DNA of 6,846 bases from Eshraghiella sp045542375 (lineage in GTDB: Bacteria > Bacillota > Clostridia > Lachnospirales > Lachnospiraceae), in contig JAZQKW010000122.1 in the NCBI GenBank assembly GCA_045542375.1, forward strand, positions 1 to 6,846, given 5' to 3'. The notes beneath the pieces are model-generated. The model did not search any database, was not told where the DNA came from, and was given only the letters and a program-made list of their open reading frames with translations. Position 1 is the first letter of the stretch. Each line of letters begins with the position of its first letter. The position numbers and the translations under genes are program-made. Positions 1-6,647 of the stretch are shown here, piece after piece.

Positions 1-344
1 AGTTTCTTGATTATGTGGAGAATGGAACTGTCAGCGGTTCGCTGTCAGAGGCACTTGAGGAAGCAGTTAAGTATGCAAGGCACAATAAGGAATGGAGGTC
101 TGAATATATGAAGAATATGGCCAATTATTGGGATGCAAAAAGAGAGGGAAGGGACGAAGGCAGAACCGAAGGCAGGGCTGAGGGAATGGAGTGTGGAAAT
201 GCCACTTCATTAGTTAATCACATTGCAAAATGTATGGATAACACTGGGGCTTCGTTAGAAGATTGCCTTAAGATGCTTGGAGAGACCATGGAAGACTACC
301 TTAAAGCGAAGGAAATAGTGGATAGGGAAGAACTTTTTGTGTAA
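1..344 (+). CDS. Rpn-like PD-(D/E)XK nuclease/transposase, C-terminal part (5' truncated)
   Basis: The reading frame is open to the left window edge (first full codon at base 3), so this is the C-terminal end of a longer gene. A GTG at 15 is in frame but has no ribosome binding site and lies inside the family's conserved tail, so it is not a real start. The visible 113 residues show what is typical after the nuclease core of the Rpn/PDDEXK_2 'putative transposase' family: a FLDYVENG-type segment, a helix with EALEEAV, the NKEWRSEYM motif, then a Glu-Gly-Arg repeat, and a helical tail. Family members are described as recombination-promoting DNA endonucleases, often present in many copies per genome. 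The catalytic residues would lie upstream and cannot be seen, so activity cannot be judged. A hairpin terminator follows 30 bases after the stop. The family call rests on the tail alone. Confidence 0.72.
   Translation, partial: FLDYVENGTVSGSLSEALEEAVKYARHNKEWRSEYMKNMANYWDAKREGRDEGRTEGRAEGMECGNATSLVNHIAKCMDNTGASLEDCLKMLGETMEDYLKAKEIVDREELFV
144..185 (+). repeat. In-frame E-G-R four-residue repeat in the Rpn-like tail
   Basis: Four consecutive 4-residue units are read here (EGRD, EGRT, EGRA, EGM-), encoded by purine-rich 12-base units. Such EGR/EGK runs are characteristic of the C-terminal region of Rpn-like proteins and probably form a charged helix. The short DNA period makes the stretch a candidate for slippage between strains. 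Confidence 0.6.
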
Positions 345-373
345 CATATACTACGATTGAATAATGACAAATG

Positions 374-410
374 AAAACTTCTGCGTACTAATGTATGCGG
401 AAGTTTTTTT
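374..410 (+). terminator. Rho-independent terminator after the Rpn-like gene
   Basis: A 15-base stem (374-388 with 393-407) closes on the loop TAAT. Two of the pairs are G-U and the rest are Watson-Crick. The right arm runs into a seven-T tract ending at 410. It lies 30 bases after the stop at 344 and just upstream of the next promoter, so it separates the two transcription units. Confidence 0.9.
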
Positions 411-415
411 AGTAA

Positions 416-445
416 TTGATATTACAGGTAAATTTGTGGTATTGT
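416..445 (+). promoter_or_regulatory. Probable sigma-A promoter of the lipoprotein/CotH operon
   Basis: A -35-like TTGATA (416-421) is separated by 18 bases from TATTGT (440-445). A TG at 437-438 gives an extended -10 element, which can compensate for the weak hexamer. The site follows the terminator at 374-410 and ends 31 bases before the start codon at 477. A ribosome binding site (AAGGAAG) lies 8 bases or so before that ATG. The assignment is by sequence match only. Confidence 0.5.
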
Positions 446-476
446 AAACTTATGAATATGAAAGGAAGATTAAGTT

Positions 477-974
477 ATGAATAAGAAATTTTTTGTGTGT
501 ATTTTAATTATGGTTATGTCTTTTACAATGTTTGCCTGCAGCAAGACTGAAGATAACAGTGATGACGAGGCATACTTAGGAGCGGAGCTTATCGGTAATG
601 TTGAGGAAGCAAGGTTTAATAAAGATAAGAATACGTTATCGGAATTGGCACATAACATAAGAATGACACTTGCAGAGGGGTATGGAGATGTCAATGCATC
701 ATTAACACGTGTAAGAGCCGATGGTGAAGGAAGAATTAGAATTGCTGCATTGTTTGATACAACGACTAAGGAGGGACAGGAGTTTGTAGATGCATTACAT
801 AATAATTTGGGAACAGAATATGTTGAACTTTCATCTAAGATGAAGGAGGATTGTACGGTATATATAGAAGATTTTGATGGAGATAAGGGAGAATTTACTA
901 TTCAGGTTGAATCTGAGAAATGTGAAATGAAATTTTATATTGATCAGAGAGGCAATATTCAAGAAAGGAGCTAA
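477..974 (+). CDS. Small secreted lipoprotein of unknown function
   Basis: The 165-residue product starts with a lysine-containing n-region, a hydrophobic stretch (residues 5-19) and a lipobox ending in Cys21 (M-F-A-C). It should therefore be processed by signal peptidase II and anchored to the outer face of the membrane. An acidic stretch (residues 25-31) follows as a short linker. The rest is a small mixed domain: a helix around residues 43-68 (ARFNKDKNTLSELAHNIRMT), then alternating beta-like segments, with acidic EDFDGDKGE near 131-139. I do not recognise a named family. The helix-then-strands layout faintly recalls the soluble part of pilin-like proteins of Clostridia, but that is weak inference and the lipobox argues against a true prepilin. 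The start is supported by an AAGGAAG ribosome binding site. The stop is two bases before the next start, so the gene is almost certainly co-expressed with the CotH-domain lipoprotein. Confidence 0.85.
   Translation: MNKKFFVCILIMVMSFTMFACSKTEDNSDDEAYLGAELIGNVEEARFNKDKNTLSELAHNIRMTLAEGYGDVNASLTRVRADGEGRIRIAALFDTTTKEGQEFVDALHNNLGTEYVELSSKMKEDCTVYIEDFDGDKGEFTIQVESEKCEMKFYIDQRGNIQERS
964..970 (+). promoter_or_regulatory. Ribosome binding site deciding the GTG start of the CotH gene
   Basis: AAAGGAG lies inside the last codons of the upstream lipoprotein gene, six bases before the GTG at 977. This spacing, together with the signal peptide that begins right at this codon, fixes the non-ATG start. 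Embedding in the upstream gene suggests translational coupling. Confidence 0.8.
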
Positions 975-976
975 TA

Positions 977-3163
977 GTGAAGAGAAACTCAATAATATCA
1001 GTAATACTATCGATTGTATTGTTATTGGGAGTAGCAGGATGTGGATCATCCGGTAAGGTTGACGGGGATGTGAATAATCAGATAGAAAGCAGTTCTGATG
1101 ATATGAATGAGGATGGTACTAAAGACGAGTCTTTGGATGATACGGATAACGAGGATGATGATAGTGGTGAGGGTAGTGCAGATAAAGAATCAGAGGAAGA
1201 TGGGGATATAGATAATAAGCCGAATGACGGCATGGAAGAAGAAACTACTAAGGGGGATGACGACAGAGTGGAGATGGAGACTACTAAGGAAACGACAGAC
1301 AATGAAGAAACAGAGACGACCAAGAGACCAGTGTCTGACGGAGAAGAGGATGTGACTAAGCAACCGGGAAATAGCGAAGAAAAAGAGACGACGAAGAAGC
1401 CTGTAAGCAGCACGGATAAAGAGAATGATGTAACAACTTCTTCTAAGGAACCTGCAACAACAGTTCCAAGTAACAAGCCGGATAACAATGTTTTATCAGA
1501 AGAAGAAAAGTTATATGAGAAGCTATTTGACCCTAACAGCAAGATTTCAATAGATATTAAAATGTCTGATGAGGAATTGCAGAAACTGCAGGATGACTAC
1601 GACCACTATTCAAGTTTTAATTCTAAATCACCAATTTACAGAAGAGCGGATATGGTAATTACAATAGATGGTGTTAATTATCAGATTAATGATGTCGGGG
1701 TTAGAATGAAGGGTAATACATCAAGAATGAGTTTTTATGATTCAGGGTCAGGAATATATAATGCAATTCATTTGAAGATTGACTTTCAGGAAACCTTTGA
1801 TGATGTAGAGTATTATGGTGATGAGGCTGAGGTATGGGAAAGCAAGGAATTAAGAAAGGCTCGTAAGAATCGTACCTTTGCTACCTTAGAGAAACTTGAA
1901 CTTCGTTGGAATAAGTGTATGGATTCTACTTATTTAAGGGAAGCGTACGCATATGACTTGTATAGAGAGTATGGAGTACTGGCACCGAAGCTGAATCTGT
2001 GCAGTCTTGATTGGAGCAACGTTCATATGGGAATTTTTACCGTGAACGAACCGGTTGATGAAGTATTTATAGAAAAAAGACTGCCGGAAGAAGAGTGGGG
2101 TGGAGACCTGTATAAATGTGGAGGGTCAGATTTCAGACTTACTAATTCAATAGGTATCGAGAATGAAGATAAGGGTGAGTTTTATGCTTATGATTTGAAA
2201 TCCAATAAGAAAACATCACAGCATGAAGCACTTAATCGCCTTCTTAATTATCTGAATAATGGAATAATTACCAAGGATAATTTTGCTCAGTATGTGGATA
2301 TTGATAATTTCCTTAGTTATGCAGCAGTATCATATTTTGCCGGTAATCCGGATGATTTAAGAAATAATTACAATAACTTTTATCTGTATTTTATGAAGAA
2401 TTCAGGGAAAGCGATTATTATTCCTTATGACTGCGACAGAGTATTTGGAATAGCGGTACATTATGACCCATCGGGTAATGCATTAACAAGGGAAAATCCA
2501 TTTTCAGAATATGTTAATGATACTTCTGACAAGCAGAGATCTCCATTATATATCTACTCAATTGTAAAGGGTGGATATTATGTAAAGGAGTATGCTGCGA
2601 AGTTACTTGAAGTAAGTAAGAGTAATCTGTTAAAGCCTGAGACCTTTAAGGCGAGAGTTGCGCGTGCTAACTCTTTATATGGAAGCGAAGTGAAGCCGAG
2701 CAAGAATCTTAATAATCTCTCGGGACAGGATTTAAGATTTAATGCTGAAAGAACTGCCGGATTTGGTTCGGGACAGAATGTATCATTTAAGGATTATATT
2801 ACTGAGAAGATGAAATATTTTCCTGGACATATGGCAAAGGTAGATGAATATGCTGTTCCACAGGTATCGTCTAAGAGCGGATACTATATCAGAGGAACCT
2901 TTAATGATTGGTCGGTTCAGGATGACTATAATATGACACTTGGAGATACTTATGTTACATACACCATTAAATGCAACAATGATTTTGCTTTTAAGGTCTA
3001 TAATGAAAAAAATGACAAGTGGATGGGAACTGAATATATATCACCGGATGTAACAGTACCATATACATCATCAGAAGGACATGCTAATATTGAATTAAAA
3101 GCCGGAACTTATTTAGTAAAATTAGATGCGGCAGAGATGATAATATATCTTGAGAAGAAATAA
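977..3163 (+). CDS. CotH-domain kinase-like lipoprotein with repeat linker and C-terminal carbohydrate-binding-like module
   Basis: This 728-residue protein starts at a GTG. Its parts in order are: a lipoprotein signal peptide with lipobox V-A-G-C and lipidated Cys22; a very acidic, Thr/Lys/Pro-containing linker (about 30-172) that should span the cell wall; a CotH domain (about 187-615); and a C-terminal domain (about 635-726). CotH marks include GVRMKGNTS (241-249), the PDD-x-RNNYNNFYLY segment (458-471) and PYDCDRVFG (483-491). Bacillus CotH is a spore-coat protein kinase related to secreted kinases. By position, D459 or D460 and D485 would be its two catalytic aspartates, but this is my alignment by eye. 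The C-terminal part starts YYIRGTFNDWS, like CBM48/X25/SusE-type glycan-binding modules. The surface anchor argues against a spore-coat role and suggests phosphorylation or binding of wall or extracellular partners, possibly including the lipoprotein encoded just upstream. The operon ends at the hairpin at 3169-3204. Confidence 0.85.
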   Translation: MKRNSIISVILSIVLLLGVAGCGSSGKVDGDVNNQIESSSDDMNEDGTKDESLDDTDNEDDDSGEGSADKESEEDGDIDNKPNDGMEEETTKGDDDRVEMETTKETTDNEETETTKRPVSDGEEDVTKQPGNSEEKETTKKPVSSTDKENDVTTSSKEPATTVPSNKPDNNVLSEEEKLYEKLFDPNSKISIDIKMSDEELQKLQDDYDHYSSFNSKSPIYRRADMVITIDGVNYQINDVGVRMKGNTSRMSFYDSGSGIYNAIHLKIDFQETFDDVEYYGDEAEVWESKELRKARKNRTFATLEKLELRWNKCMDSTYLREAYAYDLYREYGVLAPKLNLCSLDWSNVHMGIFTVNEPVDEVFIEKRLPEEEWGGDLYKCGGSDFRLTNSIGIENEDKGEFYAYDLKSNKKTSQHEALNRLLNYLNNGIITKDNFAQYVDIDNFLSYAAVSYFAGNPDDLRNNYNNFYLYFMKNSGKAIIIPYDCDRVFGIAVHYDPSGNALTRENPFSEYVNDTSDKQRSPLYIYSIVKGGYYVKEYAAKLLEVSKSNLLKPETFKARVARANSLYGSEVKPSKNLNNLSGQDLRFNAERTAGFGSGQNVSFKDYITEKMKYFPGHMAKVDEYAVPQVSSKSGYYIRGTFNDWSVQDDYNMTLGDTYVTYTIKCNNDFAFKVYNEKNDKWMGTEYISPDVTVPYTSSEGHANIELKAGTYLVKLDAAEMIIYLEKK
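1241..1420 (+). repeat. Five degenerate 36-base tandem units encoding a 12-residue ETTK repeat
   Basis: The units start at 1241, 1277, 1313, 1349 and 1385. Each opens with Glu/Asp-Thr/Val-Thr-Lys (E89TTK, E101TTK, E113TTK, D125VTK, E137TTK), exactly 12 codons apart. Units 3 and 5 also share R/K-P-V-S after the core. Another DVTT at residue 151 is two residues out of phase, so the array ends near 1420. The rest of each unit is acidic and variable. The repeat forms the wall-spanning linker of the CotH lipoprotein. Confidence 0.8.
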
Positions 3164-3168
3164 ATAAG

Positions 3169-3204
3169 AAACGCTGTAAGTACCACTAAGTGCTTACAGC
3201 GTTT
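3169..3204. terminator. Bidirectional terminator between convergent genes
   Basis: Perfect 12-base arms (3169-3180 and 3193-3204) enclose a 12-base loop. On the + strand the right arm ends in GTTTTATTA. On the minus strand the hairpin is followed by TTCTTATTTATTTC. It starts six bases after the stop of the CotH gene and lies three bases beyond the stop of the minus-strand gene, so it probably serves both. Confidence 0.85.
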
Positions 3205-3206
3205 TA

Positions 3207-4751
3207 TTAGTTCTGTTTTAATAAATGGTCGATTAAGTCAAGATCTTTTTCAAGGTCTTCAAATGTTGGGTAATATTCGTCGCCCTTGTATACTCTGTTA
3301 ACCATTGACTTGTTAAGTGCGTCAAAATCTCGCAGGTTAACAGGCTTAGAGAAGAAGTATCCTTGAGCAACCTCGGAACCGAGTTCAGCAAGGAAGTTAG
3401 CCTGTTCTTCAGTCTCGATACCTTCCACGTACACTGATATTCCGATTTCAATTGTCATTGCAATCAGATAACGGAGCATTGTAAGACCTTCTTCTGTAGC
3501 AATATTCTTATTGATAAAAGAACGGTCAATCTTGATACTGTCAATTGGAAGGTCTCTTAAATGATTGAGTGGGGATGACATACTTCCAAAGTTATCAATA
3601 CATATATGATAGCCATTATCGTGAAGTTCATTGATAATCTTGATAATGGTATTATTAGTGCTCGCAATTCCTCGTTCAGGAATTTCCAAAATAAGAAGAT
3701 TCTTATCTATCAGATATCGCTTAACTAATTCATTAATCTTGCCGATGAATTTCGTACTGGCAAAATGAATTGGGGAGATATTAAAACTGATAGGTGTTGG
3801 TTCTATTTTGTTATCAATCCATCTTCTGATGGTTCTACAACATTCTTCCCACATATAGTAGTCAAGCTTTTCAATAACAGCGGTTCCTTCTAATAGAGGA
3901 AGGAAAGCATATGGGGATAAAATTCCCTTTTCCGGATGATTCCATCTAACAAGAGCCTCTGCTGATACTATCTTGAAATTCCTCAGGTTAACCATCGGCT
4001 GCAGATACATAAGAAACTTGTGTTCGGTCATGGCAATTTCCATTTCCTGACTCATCTTCTTATTCTCTTTAAATTGAGCATCAAGTTCTTCACTATAATA
4101 ATTGTAATTACAGGTCTTGATATTCTTATTCATGTTCTGTGCAAGCATTGTACAGTTAATCATATCAAGTACGGGAACATTAATATCAGTTACCGTATAT
4201 ATACCAAAAGATGGCTCAATAGCGTAGCTGTTGGTAAAATTCTTCATTCGTTCAGTTATTCCTTCTATAAAAGCACGGATAACCGAGTCATCTGTCGATG
4301 TAATCATTGCACCGAACAGGTTGGAATACAGATGTGAATACAGGTATCTGCTCTGCTGTGCCAGAAATCTTAAAGTAGATGCTGCATATACAATTGCTCT
4401 GTTACCTTCATCAGAACCAAAAAGCTTATTAATGCTTCCCATATTGGAAATATTGAAGGTTACAAGAGTGCATTCTCTCTCAGGGTCACTAATGAAGAGC
4501 TTGGAGCTTTCATTAATAAAGTAGTCAAGGTTATATATTTTGCTGACAGGATTAATATATGCTACTCTTGTGAGTTTCTTATGTAAATCTTCCTTAACTG
4601 TGACAGCTTCCTTAAGATCTGTCTCTAATTTCTCAGCCTTGTTAAAGGTGTAATCATAGTAGTGTTTCTGTAATTTAATCTGATATATACATACAATAAG
4701 TAAAACAATAAGTACAAACACTACCGTAAATAAAATAATTGTTAAAGCCAT
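3207..4751 (-). CDS. Membrane-anchored GGDEF-EAL protein with degenerate GGDEF and altered EAL loop 6
   Basis: The 514-residue protein has one N-terminal membrane helix (about 2-24), a coiled-coil-like segment (about 35-62), a GGDEF-fold domain (about 63-220), an EAL domain (about 230-475) and a charged tail. The GGDEF signature is replaced by YSNLF (142-146), so it should not make cyclic di-GMP. In the EAL domain I see E265 (AEALVRW), N324 (FNIS), E356 (LEIPE, where LEITE is usual), D386, K407 (IKIDRSF), E443 (VEGIE) and Q463 (AQGYFF), which match the metal- and base-contacting residues of EAL phosphodiesterases. The second Asp of DDFG is Asn387, and loop 6 reads GSMSSP instead of the usual G-T-G-Y-S-S. 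Loop 6 is known to matter for dimerisation and catalysis, so weak activity or a sensing role is possible. The start has a GGTGAGGA ribosome binding site (complement of 4759-4766) and a good promoter. The gene appears monocistronic. Confidence 0.92.
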   Translation of the reverse strand: MALTIILFTVVFVLIVLLIVCIYQIKLQKHYYDYTFNKAEKLETDLKEAVTVKEDLHKKLTRVAYINPVSKIYNLDYFINESSKLFISDPERECTLVTFNISNMGSINKLFGSDEGNRAIVYAASTLRFLAQQSRYLYSHLYSNLFGAMITSTDDSVIRAFIEGITERMKNFTNSYAIEPSFGIYTVTDINVPVLDMINCTMLAQNMNKNIKTCNYNYYSEELDAQFKENKKMSQEMEIAMTEHKFLMYLQPMVNLRNFKIVSAEALVRWNHPEKGILSPYAFLPLLEGTAVIEKLDYYMWEECCRTIRRWIDNKIEPTPISFNISPIHFASTKFIGKINELVKRYLIDKNLLILEIPERGIASTNNTIIKIINELHDNGYHICIDNFGSMSSPLNHLRDLPIDSIKIDRSFINKNIATEEGLTMLRYLIAMTIEIGISVYVEGIETEEQANFLAELGSEVAQGYFFSKPVNLRDFDALNKSMVNRVYKGDEYYPTFEDLEKDLDLIDHLLKQN

Positions 4752-4784
4752 GTGCTTATCCTCACCAAATATCTATTTATACCT

Positions 4785-4813
4785 AATATACCTTAAATAT
4801 GGATAAAACTCAA
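4785..4813 (-). promoter_or_regulatory. Sigma-A promoter of the GGDEF-EAL gene
   Basis: Read on the minus strand, TTGAGT (complement of 4808-4813) and TATATT (complement of 4785-4790) are 17 bases apart. The -10 ends 33 bases before the start codon at 4751. It is divergent from the antiporter promoter, with the two -35 hexamers about 32 bases apart. Confidence 0.65.
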
Positions 4814-4840
4814 CCTTTTTACTATGCAATAAGTAAAAAA

Positions 4841-4865
4841 ATTGCTTGCAATATGTAGCAATATG
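4841..4865. repeat. GCAATATG direct repeat with ATTGC/GCAAT inverted repeat inside the promoter
   Basis: GCAATATG occurs at 4848-4855 and again at 4858-4865, one helical turn apart. The first copy is also the right arm of an ATTGC-TT-GCAAT inverted repeat (4841-4852). A further GCAATA is at 4826-4831, between the two divergent -35 boxes. The placement over the -35/spacer region is what an operator would show. No regulator is identified. Confidence 0.4.
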
Positions 4866-4873
4866 GGTAAAAT
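4846..4873 (+). promoter_or_regulatory. Probable promoter of the antiporter/J-domain operon
   Basis: TTGCAA (4846-4851) and TAAAAT (4868-4873) are 16 bases apart, 34 bases before the start codon at 4908. An overlapping TTGCTT at 4842 is an alternative -35 with a longer spacer. The ribosome binding site AAAGGTG (4894-4900) lies seven bases before the ATG. Confidence 0.55.
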
Positions 4874-4907
4874 GTAATGTAGAAAAAAGAGAAAAAGGTG
4901 AATAGGA

Positions 4908-6092
4908 ATGTATGAGAATTTAAAAGATCTTGCTATTATTATTGCGGCAGCTGAGGTTATGGGTCTCCTTGCAAGAAAGATTAAAATGCCACAGGTTGTG
5001 GGACATATACTTGCAGGTCTTATTGTAGGACCTATACTTGGATGGACCAGCAATACAGGATATGTTCAGATTTTTGCAGAGGTAGGAGTTGTACTCTTAA
5101 TGTTTTCGGCAGGTCTTGAGACAAATATTAAGACTCTTATCAAAACAGGACCAATAGCTATACTTATAGCAATAATGGGTGTTGCCATTCCTCTTATATT
5201 TGGAACGGTAGTGTCTATGTTATGGGATGGCTTTGCAAGCTTTGGAAGTGCAGCTTTTTATAAAGCAGTATTTATTGGTGTAATTATGACAGCAACATCT
5301 GTAAGTATTACTGTACAGACGTTAAAGGAACTTGGTAAAATAGATACGGAGCTTGGTACTACTATAGTAAGTGCAGCGATTATTGATGATGTAATCGGAA
5401 TTATGGTGCTTTCAGTTGTACTTGGTGCAGCAGGAGGCGGAGATGAGTCAGTAGGAAGAGTAATTCTTAAGACTGTGCTTTTCTTTGTAGCATCAGCAGC
5501 ACTTGGCATTTTGTTATACAAGTTTTTCGAATGGTGTAATAAGAGATGGCCTCACAGAAGAAGAATCGTAATATTCAGTATCGCATTCTGCTTTGCGCTT
5601 TCTTATGTGGCGGAAGCACTTTTTGGAATTGCTGAGATTACGGGAGCCTTCGTAGCCGGTATTATTTTATGTAACATAGACGATTCAGAGTATGTGGACA
5701 GACGAGTATCTATTAGTTCATACCTGTTTTTTGGACCGATTTTCTTTGCGAGCATAGGACTTAAGACAGACCTTTCAAGTATGACATGGGCACTTTTTGC
5801 CTATAGCGCAGCATTTGTTGCAGCGGCAATACTCGGAAAGATTATAGGTTGCGGTTTTATCTATAAGGTAACAGGACACAGCTTTAGGGATGCACTTATT
5901 GTAGGTATTGGTATGATGACAAGAGGAGAGGTTGCACTTATTGTGACACAAAAAGGTCTTGATGCAGGATTAATTGCACCACAGTATTTTGCACCGGTTA
6001 TTATCCTTATTATATTTACATCGGTACTTACACCGGTTCTGTTAAAATTATTGTTTTCAAAAGAGAAGAAGACAGAAACCGCAGAAGCATAG
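4908..6092 (+). CDS. CPA2-family cation:proton antiporter (GerN/NapA-like)
   Basis: This 394-residue integral membrane protein has about 12-13 hydrophobic segments, with a short charged C-terminus (KEKKTETAEA). Family marks in order are KIKMPQVVGHILAGLIVGP (24-42), the AEVGVVLLMFSAGLE segment (57-71), a TSVSITVQTLKELGK segment (130-144), the ion-binding pair D160-D161 in AAIIDDVIGI, the FFGPIFFASIGLKTDL segment (274-289) and MMTRGEVALI (336-345). The DD pair is the ion-binding motif of NapA-type electrogenic exchangers; KefC-type relatives carry a different pair. The protein should exchange cytoplasmic Na+ or K+ for H+ and help with pH or salt homeostasis. No C-terminal RCK/TrkA-N domain is present, so nucleotide gating of the KefB/C kind is not expected. 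Ion preference cannot be read from the sequence. The J-domain gene follows 24 bases later in the likely same transcript. Confidence 0.92.
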   Translation: MYENLKDLAIIIAAAEVMGLLARKIKMPQVVGHILAGLIVGPILGWTSNTGYVQIFAEVGVVLLMFSAGLETNIKTLIKTGPIAILIAIMGVAIPLIFGTVVSMLWDGFASFGSAAFYKAVFIGVIMTATSVSITVQTLKELGKIDTELGTTIVSAAIIDDVIGIMVLSVVLGAAGGGDESVGRVILKTVLFFVASAALGILLYKFFEWCNKRWPHRRRIVIFSIAFCFALSYVAEALFGIAEITGAFVAGIILCNIDDSEYVDRRVSISSYLFFGPIFFASIGLKTDLSSMTWALFAYSAAFVAAAILGKIIGCGFIYKVTGHSFRDALIVGIGMMTRGEVALIVTQKGLDAGLIAPQYFAPVIILIIFTSVLTPVLLKLLFSKEKKTETAEA

Positions 6093-6116
6093 TTTATATG
6101 TCAAGGGGGTGACAGA

Positions 6117-6635
6117 ATGCAGTTATTCGAATTGCAGTCAGCACAGGAAAAGGATTTATCAGACATTAAAGAATGGTTTTTTGCCGAGAATATCAGACTT
6201 TCAGAGGAAAGAGATAAGCTTGAAGAGGACAGACGTGCCTTTGAGAGGGAAAAGAATGCTGCAATGGATGAGCTTAACGGCAAAATAATTAAGACTGAAT
6301 TACAGTTTCGCCAGCTTGAGGAACGTAATAAGTTAGTTACGGAACAGCTTGAATACATTCAGCAGGAATACAAGAGAATTGAAGCTGACAGAAAGAACGT
6401 TGAAGAAGAGAGAGAGACTTTTGAAAAGATTAAGAAGTTCAGAAGACCTGCTCAGAATACGGTAACCTATGTTGGAACTGATTTACTCTTCAAAGGGGTT
6501 AAGGATGAGAGTTCACTGAAAAAGAGATACAGGGATTTGCTTAAAATCTTCCATCCGGATAACTTGTCCGGCGATACAACCATAATTCAGAATATTAATA
6601 AGGAGTACGAAGCTTTAAAAAAAATCTACGGATAA
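6117..6635 (+). CDS. Coiled-coil protein with C-terminal J-domain-like HPD motif
   Basis: The 172-residue soluble protein is almost entirely helical and highly charged. Residues about 22-108 form a long coiled coil rich in Glu, Lys and Arg. After a break at residues 110-120 the end reads LKKRYRDLLKIFHPDN (134-149), a J-domain helix II followed by the His146-Pro147-Asp148 motif, and then NINKEYEALKKIYG as helix III. In DnaJ proteins HPD stimulates the DnaK ATPase; here helix I is short and the domain sits at the C-terminus, without the Gly/Phe or zinc regions of DnaJ. It is therefore a specialised J-protein, perhaps bringing DnaK to a partner bound by the coiled coil. The start is supported by a strong AGGGGGTGA ribosome binding site five bases or so before the ATG. 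It follows the antiporter stop by 24 bases with no terminator between, but a functional link is only inferred. No clear terminator follows either. Confidence 0.85.
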   Translation: MQLFELQSAQEKDLSDIKEWFFAENIRLSEERDKLEEDRRAFEREKNAAMDELNGKIIKTELQFRQLEERNKLVTEQLEYIQQEYKRIEADRKNVEEERETFEKIKKFRRPAQNTVTYVGTDLLFKGVKDESSLKKRYRDLLKIFHPDNLSGDTTIIQNINKEYEALKKIYG

Positions 6636-6647
6636 GTGCGTATTTGA

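Noticed and set aside
15..344. Independent 109-residue gene starting at GTG 15
   Set aside because: The frame is open upstream to the window edge, the GTG has no ribosome binding site, and the residues before it (FLDY) fit the conserved Rpn-like tail.
477..974. Type IV prepilin or pseudopilin
   Set aside because: The helix after the N-terminus looks faintly pilin-like. However, the hydrophobic segment ends in a lipobox Cys and there is no G/A-F-x4-E prepilin cleavage site.
1078..1542. 154-codon Ser-rich open frame on the minus strand
   Set aside because: It is the antisense of the repetitive acidic linker of the CotH gene. Its Ser/Val/Leu bias follows from the opposite codons, and the + strand has the signal peptide, ribosome binding site and domains.
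4020..4524. Two overlapping + strand open frames opposite the GGDEF-EAL gene
   Set aside because: They lack ribosome binding sites and recognisable domains and lie wholly inside a well-supported minus-strand gene.
4752..4907. Riboswitch (for example cyclic di-GMP) in the divergent intergenic region
   Set aside because: Both leaders are short (about 25-30 bases after the -10 boxes), and no conserved aptamer-like stems are visible.
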